Source of the DNA: Erysipelotrichaceae bacterium
GTDB taxonomy: Bacteria > Bacillota_I > Bacilli_A > Erysipelotrichales > Coprobacillaceae
Direction: 5' to 3'
Assembly (NCBI GenBank): GCA_017633115.1
Contig: JAGBPZ010000062.1
Location: 1 to 40,075 of the forward strand
DNA length: 40,075 bases
Below are positions 34,945-40,075 of this stretch, piece after piece. Position 1 is the stretch's first letter. Each line of letters starts with the position of its first letter. The position numbers and the translations under genes are program-made. A model generated the notes under the pieces. It searched no databases. It saw only the letters and a list, made by a program, of their open reading frames with translations, and was not told the DNA's origin.

Positions 34945-35822
34945 TAAACACTCACCTTGCCTCTCAATTTACCATGTGACTGATAATCTACCAATTTGAT
35001 GTCATCAATTGTGAAATCAAAGATTGATTTGACATCAGGATTAAGCTGAAGCTTTGGTAATGGTAATGGTTCTCGTTCTAACTGTGTCTTAACAACATCA
35101 ATGTGATCTTGATAAATATGCAGATCACCAAATGTATGAACAAACTCTTTAGGCTGATAACCACAAACCTGCGCCAGCATACATGTTAATAAAGCGTAAG
35201 ATGCGATGTTGAACGGTACACCAAGGAATGTATCTGCACTTCTTTGATAAAGCTGACAGCTCAAATATTTCTTATCTGGTGATACATAGAACTGCATCAA
35301 TGTATGACATGGAGGAAGTGCCATCTGATCGACCTGAACTGGATTCCATGCAGAAATAATATGACGTCTTGAAAATGGATTGTTTTTGAGTGAATCAACC
35401 AGACGTGACAACTGGTCAATGCCCTGATAATTGAAATTACGCCATTGCGCACCATAAACAGGTCCAAGGTTGCCATGTTTTTTAGCGAATTCATCATCAT
35501 CACGAATTTTTGCGATAAATTCTTCTAATGTTTCACCATTAAAGTCTTCACTCTTTTTAAAATCTTCATATGGCCATTCATTCCAGATACCAACGCGACG
35601 ATCAACAAGATATTTGATATTTGTATCGCCTTTAATAAACCAAAGCAATTCTTCAGCAATTGGTCTTAAGAACATTTTTTTAGTCGTTAATAATGGGAAC
35701 CCTTCACGCAAATCATAACGTGTCTGATAGCCAAAACAACTGCGTGTACCCGTACCTGTACGGTCATCACGGTCTTCACCATTTTCTAAGATATATCTAC
35801 ACATATCCAAATATTGTTTCAT
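34944..35822 (-). CDS. thyA: Thymidylate synthase
   Basis: Methylates dUMP to dTMP using methylenetetrahydrofolate. The 292-residue product has DDRTGTGT, the R/W-rich [20 protein letters not shown] with the nucleophile Cys, and [20 protein letters not shown]. The ATG at 35822 has AGGAGG 8 bases upstream; an in-frame TTG at 35828 is too close to that site. It is first in the operon with dfrA, plsC and the TSCPD gene, and has a good promoter. Confidence 0.97.
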   Translation of the reverse strand: MKQYLDMCRYILENGEDRDDRTGTGTRSCFGYQTRYDLREGFPLLTTKKMFLRPIAEELLWFIKGDTNIKYLVDRRVGIWNEWPYEDFKKSEDFNGETLEEFIAKIRDDDEFAKKHGNLGPVYGAQWRNFNYQGIDQLSRLVDSLKNNPFSRRHIISAWNPVQVDQMALPPCHTLMQFYVSPDKKYLSCQLYQRSADTFLGVPFNIASYALLTCMLAQVCGYQPKEFVHTFGDLHIYQDHIDVVKTQLEREPLPLPKLQLNPDVKSIFDFTIDDIKLVDYQSHGKLRGKVSV

Positions 35823-35852
35823 GGTCAATGCCTCCTGTCTTAAATATGATTT

Positions 35853-35881
35853 ATTTTATCATATGACATACTTTGTCGCAA
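35853..35881 (-). promoter_or_regulatory. Promoter of the thyA operon
   Basis: Minus-strand -35 TTGCGA (35876-35881), 17-base spacer, -10 TAAAAT (35853-35858) with a TG extension (TGATAAAAT), about 30 bases before the ATG. Confidence 0.75.
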
Positions 35882-35897
35882 TGATTACGCTTCTCTC

Positions 35898-37571
35898 TTA
35901 ATCAATCGCACTACGATAAGGTTCAGAAATATAGCGCAACTTAAGAGCCTGATGACGTCTATAAGCATATGGATCATCATTATAATCTTTGAGATAAGCA
36001 TACATCTTCTTCAAGTCAGGCCATTGTTTCTGGAAATATGTACAGCCAAGAACTACAACTGCATAATAATGGCCATCATCTTCAACGACACCGGCAAAAG
36101 ATTTACCTGCAAGATCAGTGAGACCGGTCTTGCCACCTTTCATCCAATTATATTTCAATAATGCGTTAGTTGATTTTAAAGTCAGTTTATGTTGACCGTT
36201 AGCATTTTTGTATGGATAACGGCGTTTCATAATGACACTGCGAATCATATCATTTTTATAAGCATAAGCGGCGATTTTCGCTAAATCACCAGCTGATGAA
36301 TAATGATTATAATCACTCAAACCATGAGCATCAACAAAGTGCGTATGTGTACAGCCAAGCTCTTTAGCTTTAGCATTCATGAGTTTTGTGAATTCCTTAA
36401 TACTGCCAGCAACATGCTCACCAATAGCTGTAGCCGAACCATTACTTGAAGCCATCAACATTGCGTGCATCAAATCTTTAAGTACGATCTTTTCTCCATC
36501 TGCCAGATAAATCGTACTCCATGGCGTTGAAGCGGCTCGAGCTGATACAGTGACGACATCGTTCATCTGACAATGTTCTGTGGCCACGATTGCTGTCATC
36601 AATTTAGTGATACTTGCCATGGCACGTTCATCAGACATGTGCTTTTGATAAACGACATTATCCTGATTGTCAATTTCTTCAATAATAGCAGCTTTAGCCT
36701 GTAATGATAAATGAGCGATTGGCAAACGTATTGTCAATTGCATCATTGGACTTGTATAGGATTTATGAGTATCTGTTTCATCAGCAACGATGCGCCAATA
36801 TGTTAATTGTCGCAATGGGAAATAAGTACTTGGTAAGACGACACGTAAATGGGTATCTTCTGCTGATAAAGTATAGCTGTTGACGTTGACCCACTTATGT
36901 GTTGCCGTTGCTAAATGCTGGAGTGTATAGGTACGATCCGTACCATTGACAACTCGGCAATTGATAATACGTGAAGCATTTGGCGATGTTTCCTGCCATC
37001 TTTTCCAACCCTTCAGTTTAGTCGTTTCCTTTTCTTTGAAATGGATCGAAAGTGTCAAATCTTCATTAATATCTTTAATCTTTGAACCTGCTTTGTAATA
37101 ATGATTATCAAGCATCCATCCCGCAAACAGACCAGTTGAATCATTGAACAGCTTTTTCGCGACATGGTAACTATGCTGACTCATATAGCCATCGAATTGT
37201 CGACTGTTACCATCCTGATCTACATAAGTCAATGTATAAAACTTAGTATCAGGTGCACACCACTGGGCATAGAGTGTAACTTTTTTGTCTTTAAAATAAC
37301 CAGTATCAACATAATCCTGATCTACATAATAAGTGCCTTTTCCTGCCTTATCCGTTGTCCAGCCCGCAAATAAAGCGGTCTCTTTATGAAAGCCACAATA
37401 AGGTAACTGCGAATAACTATCAATATCGATTGATGTCATTTCGCCACTACCACCATTGGCATTAAAGCTTATGTGAAGAGACGGTGTCGTCTCCTTTTCA
37501 CCATGAACCTGATGATAAGGCAATAAGGTTATGAGTAAAGCCGTTATAACGACCATTAATTTTGTTTTCAT
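35898..37571 (-). CDS. Secreted D-Ala-D-Ala carboxypeptidase with N-terminal InlB-type repeats
   Basis: A 557-residue exported wall enzyme. After a signal peptide (KTKLMVVITALLITLLPYHQVHG) come two InlB-type B repeats (SFNANGGSGEM...ALFAGWTTD...VTLYAQW, then LTYVDQDG...LFAGWMLDN), residues ~30-185. A ~100-residue unassigned stretch (~190-285) follows. The C-terminal half is a DacA-like S11 peptidase with SITK (Ser ~320), SSN (~375) and KTG (~481) active-site motifs. It trims the terminal D-Ala of peptidoglycan stems. I see no PBP5-type C-terminal anchor. The ATG at 37571 is chosen for GGTGAT upstream and a clean signal peptide; ATGs at 37577, 37583 and 37589 are in frame. Confidence 0.88.
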   Translation of the reverse strand: MKTKLMVVITALLITLLPYHQVHGEKETTPSLHISFNANGGSGEMTSIDIDSYSQLPYCGFHKETALFAGWTTDKAGKGTYYVDQDYVDTGYFKDKKVTLYAQWCAPDTKFYTLTYVDQDGNSRQFDGYMSQHSYHVAKKLFNDSTGLFAGWMLDNHYYKAGSKIKDINEDLTLSIHFKEKETTKLKGWKRWQETSPNASRIINCRVVNGTDRTYTLQHLATATHKWVNVNSYTLSAEDTHLRVVLPSTYFPLRQLTYWRIVADETDTHKSYTSPMMQLTIRLPIAHLSLQAKAAIIEEIDNQDNVVYQKHMSDERAMASITKLMTAIVATEHCQMNDVVTVSARAASTPWSTIYLADGEKIVLKDLMHAMLMASSNGSATAIGEHVAGSIKEFTKLMNAKAKELGCTHTHFVDAHGLSDYNHYSSAGDLAKIAAYAYKNDMIRSVIMKRRYPYKNANGQHKLTLKSTNALLKYNWMKGGKTGLTDLAGKSFAGVVEDDGHYYAVVVLGCTYFQKQWPDLKKMYAYLKDYNDDPYAYRRHQALKLRYISEPYRSAID

Positions 37572-37587
37572 TTTCATCACCATCAAC

Positions 37588-37596
37588 ATCTTATCA
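37588..37596 (-). promoter_or_regulatory. Possible extended -10 of the carboxypeptidase gene
   Basis: TGATAAGAT on the minus strand, directly before the cluster of in-frame ATGs; the -35 position is only a T-run. If used, it would exclude the ATG at 37589 as start. Confidence 0.3.
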
Positions 37597-37608
37597 CAAC
37601 TAGAGATG

Positions 37609-37641
37609 CAAAAAAAGGTTGACTATATAGCCATACCTTTA
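37609..37641 (-). terminator. Terminator of aroA-aroC-aroK, over the aroK stop
   Basis: Minus-strand arms AAAGGT and ACCTTT with an inner stem TGGC/GTCA (one G-U pair, one bulged A), followed by seven T residues. The aroK TAG is in the loop. Confidence 0.7.
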
Positions 37642-38414
37642 TAATGCGTATAAGTTTCAATGACAGCATTCGTACAATCATTGAGAGTGCGATCATTGTG
37701 AATATGAATATCACACGCACTTGTGTAGAGCGGATGACGTTCACCGTAAAGTTTATAAAGTTGCTGAGCCCCTTCTTTTAATAATGGACGACCGCTTGTA
37801 TCAACATCTTCAACAATATTGGCAATTGGTCGATCCAGATAGAAAATAACGCCATTTTCCTTTAATGCCTCAATGTTTTCCCAACGTTTTATGACACCGC
37901 CACCAGTTGAAATAACAACACCTTTCTTTTGTGAGACTTCCTTTACACATAAGGTTTCATGATCACGGAAATAAGTCTCGGAAATCGCAAACATGTCAGG
38001 AATACTCATTGCGAAACGATGTTCCAGATAGTCATCGAGATCGACAAAATCCATACCAGTTTTTTCAGCCAGCAATTGTCCAATCGTCGTTTTACCACAG
38101 CCCATGATACCAATTAATACGATATTGGCATTTGGGCGTTTATACTGTCTTAAAATGGCAGTCTGATAACGTTTAGATAGCCCCATATTGTATTGAATAA
38201 ACTGTTGGACATATGGCTTAACTTCATCATCGGTCACACGATCCAGATTGCGTTTTAAGACTTCATCTTCACGTCCTGGTTGAATGATGGATAAGTTGTT
38301 TGCCATTTTATATTCAATGACATCTTTAGCGAGCTGCAAGCGTCTTTCTATCAACGGCATAAGTTGCGCATCGATGGCATCGATTTCCGCACGACATTCT
38401 TCTAAAGTTTTCAT
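37623..38414 (-). CDS. aroK: Bifunctional chorismate mutase / shikimate kinase
   Basis: A 263-residue fusion of two enzymes of aromatic amino-acid synthesis. Residues 1-~88 are an AroQ-type chorismate mutase (CRAEIDAIDAQLMPLIERRL, then the conserved Lys/Arg positions and REDEVLKRN). Residues ~95-263 are shikimate kinase: P-loop GIMGCGKTTIGQLL, FVDLDDYLE, FRDHETLCV, STGGGVI, and the lid RPLL and R in YGERHPLY. The kinase acts before EPSP synthase (AroA), and the mutase after AroC, so the two halves flank the adjacent genes in the pathway. The ATG lies one base after the aroC stop, with only a weak ribosome site, suggesting coupling. Confidence 0.93.
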   Translation of the reverse strand: MKTLEECRAEIDAIDAQLMPLIERRLQLAKDVIEYKMANNLSIIQPGREDEVLKRNLDRVTDDEVKPYVQQFIQYNMGLSKRYQTAILRQYKRPNANIVLIGIMGCGKTTIGQLLAEKTGMDFVDLDDYLEHRFAMSIPDMFAISETYFRDHETLCVKEVSQKKGVVISTGGGVIKRWENIEALKENGVIFYLDRPIANIVEDVDTSGRPLLKEGAQQLYKLYGERHPLYTSACDIHIHNDRTLNDCTNAVIETYTHYKGMAI

Positions 38415-38415
38415 C

Positions 38416-39477
38416 TTATTTTAACATGTCCAGAATCCCTAGCGCTGCCATGGCTTCGACCACAACAACAGCTCTTGGGACGATACAAGGATCATGTCTT
38501 CCTCCAATCTTTAAAGTTGTATTGGTTTTGTTTCTTACATCCACAGTGTCCTGTGGTATAGAAATAGATGCAGTTGGCTTAATCCCTACAGTAAAGACAA
38601 TTGGCATACCATTGCTGATACCTCCAAGAACACCACCATTATGATTTGTTTTTGTTTTAACAGTTTCCTGATCATAATAATAAGCATCATTTGCTTCAGA
38701 GCCATTCAAAAGCGTGATGTCATCAAGATCACCAAAAGAAACAGACTTCACCGCTGGAATACTCCACAACAATGTTGCCAGATGTGACTCTAGAGAATCA
38801 AAAAATGGAGCACCGATACCAGCAGGTACACCAGTGATGGCACATTCGATTTTACCACCAACACTATCACCTTTTTTCTTAGCTTCAACTATACACTCTT
38901 CCATATCCTTAAAGATATCTTTATTGATCACTGGATAGAGTTGATCTCTTAAAGCATAAAACTCAGGTTCGATACCAAAATGATCATCTAACACATTGTG
39001 AATGGATAGAATATGTGCACCTATTTCAATTCCTTTGTCTTTAAGAATCTGTTTTGCAATAGCCCCTGCAAATACAATTGGTGCTGTCAAACGTCCTGAA
39101 AACATACCACCACCGCGGACATCGTTATAACCTTTGAATTTGACAAAAGCTGGATAGTCGCTATGTCCGGGACGCATTTTAGCTTTTAATTCTTCATAAT
39201 CCTTAGAATGCTGAGATGTATTTTTAATCATTGCGCATAATGGTGCCCCAGTTGTGACACCATTTAAAACACCACTCATGATATCATAACCATCTGTTTC
39301 TACACGTGAAGTCGACAGTTGATTCTGCCCTGGTGCACGGCGTTTCATCTCTTTATTGATCAATTCATAATCCAGTTTGAGACCTGCAGGTAAATTGCCA
39401 ATAATAATACCAATTGCTTCACCATGGCTTTCACCAAAGATGGACAATTCTATATTTTTACCCCAGTTAGCACTCAT
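38416..39477 (-). CDS. aroC: Chorismate synthase
   Basis: Last common step to chorismate, converting EPSP with a reduced-flavin cofactor. The 353-residue product has all signatures: FGESHGEAIG near the N-terminus, RPGHSDYPAFVKF, DVRGGGMFSGRLTA, and GGISNGMPI with KPTASI toward the C-terminus. AGGAGG lies 8 bases before the ATG, which is inside the last codons of aroA (overlap of 11 bases). Confidence 0.97.
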   Translation of the reverse strand: MSANWGKNIELSIFGESHGEAIGIIIGNLPAGLKLDYELINKEMKRRAPGQNQLSTSRVETDGYDIMSGVLNGVTTGAPLCAMIKNTSQHSKDYEELKAKMRPGHSDYPAFVKFKGYNDVRGGGMFSGRLTAPIVFAGAIAKQILKDKGIEIGAHILSIHNVLDDHFGIEPEFYALRDQLYPVINKDIFKDMEECIVEAKKKGDSVGGKIECAITGVPAGIGAPFFDSLESHLATLLWSIPAVKSVSFGDLDDITLLNGSEANDAYYYDQETVKTKTNHNGGVLGGISNGMPIVFTVGIKPTASISIPQDTVDVRNKTNTTLKIGGRHDPCIVPRAVVVVEAMAALGILDMLK

Positions 39478-40075
39478 GAGTGTTTCCTCCTAACTTTTTA
39501 TAATGTAAGAAAAAATCTGGGTAAGATTTTTTCACACATTCATAATCATCAATCACGATATTACCTTCTGCTTTCAATGCCAAAACAGCGGCACTCATAG
39601 CCATACGATGATCATGCATTGTTGTTACATGACATCCTCTTACTTGACCACCTGTGATCGTGAGTGAATCCTCAGTTTCTTCAACTTCAATACCCGCTTT
39701 TTTAAGCATCTTAGCGATTGCTTCAAGACGGTCACATTCCTTTAAACGTAAACGTCTGGCATTATAGATATGACTGACACCTTTGGCATAAGCACAGGCA
39801 ACTGACATCACCGGCATTAAATCTGGCTGTTGTGAGGCATCGATATCAATCGCATTAAGTTCATCAGCCTTGATAATCAAACCTTCTTCATTAAATGACC
39901 ATGAAGCACCCATGGACACAAGAAAATCTAAAATGGCGCAATCACCCTGCTTTGAATGAGGATTTAAATCACGTAAAGTAACTTCCGACCCAAGTGTATC
40001 AGCCACCAGATAAAATGCTGCCTGAGAATAATCGGCTTCGATGCGTTCATCATGAGGATGATAATGTTGTTGTCC
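39467..40075 (-). CDS. aroA: 3-phosphoshikimate 1-carboxyvinyltransferase (EPSP synthase), 5' end off the window
   Basis: The C-terminal 202 residues of EPSP synthase, joining shikimate 3-phosphate and phosphoenolpyruvate. The reading frame is open to the right edge; an internal GTG at 40006 is not the start, since upstream codons read EADYSQAAFYLVA, the conserved DxSxAAF motif of the second domain. Other motifs are ADELNAIDIDASQQPDLMP, LRLKECDRLEA (the KESDR-type motif with Cys for Ser), and HDHRMAMSAAVLAL. The adjacent aroC and aroK confirm the assignment. Confidence 0.95.
   Translation of the reverse strand, partial: GQQHYHPHDERIEADYSQAAFYLVADTLGSEVTLRDLNPHSKQGDCAILDFLVSMGASWSFNEEGLIIKADELNAIDIDASQQPDLMPVMSVACAYAKGVSHIYNARRLRLKECDRLEAIAKMLKKAGIEVEETEDSLTITGGQVRGCHVTTMHDHRMAMSAAVLALKAEGNIVIDDYECVKKSYPDFFLHYKKLGGNTHEC

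Overview
The window is about 40 kb of ordinary low-GC chromosome from a Firmicutes (Bacillota) bacterium. The evidence is the gene order (polA-mutM-coaE-dnaB-dnaI; rsmD-coaD next to ylbF and ftsW; rpmB divergent from asp23/fakA; pfkA-pyk), AGGAGG-type ribosome sites, short 5'UTRs, a threonine T-box and the DnaI/DnaB helicase-loading proteins. TGA is a normal stop (coaD, proB, yktA, dnaE), so the code is standard. The compact gene set, the ThrRS without a TGS domain and the short DnaE point tentatively to an Erysipelotrichia-like gut lineage; this is inference. No rRNA, tRNA, CRISPR, insertion sequence, integrase or prophage gene was seen, and no intergenic gap exceeds 300 bases.

Nearly everything is on the minus strand; only def, rpmB and a NUDIX gene are on plus. 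From left to right: the end of a minus operon yktA-ftsW-ylbF-rsmD-coaD-pyrK-pyrD (pyrD runs off the left edge); def; asp23-fakA divergent from rpmB; a lone LytTR response regulator; a cytidylate-kinase-like protein with a damaged P-loop; proB-proA; an alpha/beta hydrolase downstream of T-box-controlled thrS; a NudC-like NUDIX protein; a ROK protein fused to a PTS EIIB-like domain; pyk and pfkA, each with its own signals; a replication/repair operon dnaE-polA-mutM-coaE-dnaB-dnaI; a secreted transglutaminase; a large M16C peptidase; thyA-dfrA-plsC-TSCPD; a secreted D-Ala-D-Ala carboxypeptidase; and aroA-aroC-aroK (aroA runs off the right edge).

Functionally the window covers pyrimidine synthesis, CoA synthesis (coaD and coaE), cell division and wall trimming, fatty-acid kinase, proline and shikimate pathways, lower glycolysis, folate-dependent dTMP synthesis, and replication initiation and elongation. 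Many operon joints are overlaps (ATGA or TAATG), and several intrinsic terminators are folded over the stop codon of the gene they end.

I found no convincing undescribed multi-gene system. The best leads are single proteins: (1) the EIIB-like/ROK fusion with a lost kinase phosphate motif and an inverted repeat over its promoter; (2) CoaE carrying a roughly 230-residue N-terminal domain that looks like a decayed Gfo/Idh/MocA oxidoreductase; (3) the cytidylate-kinase-like protein without a P-loop lysine. A perfect 15-bp palindrome sits at the pyk promoter. All start choices, promoters and terminators were read by eye; no similarity search or folding program was run.
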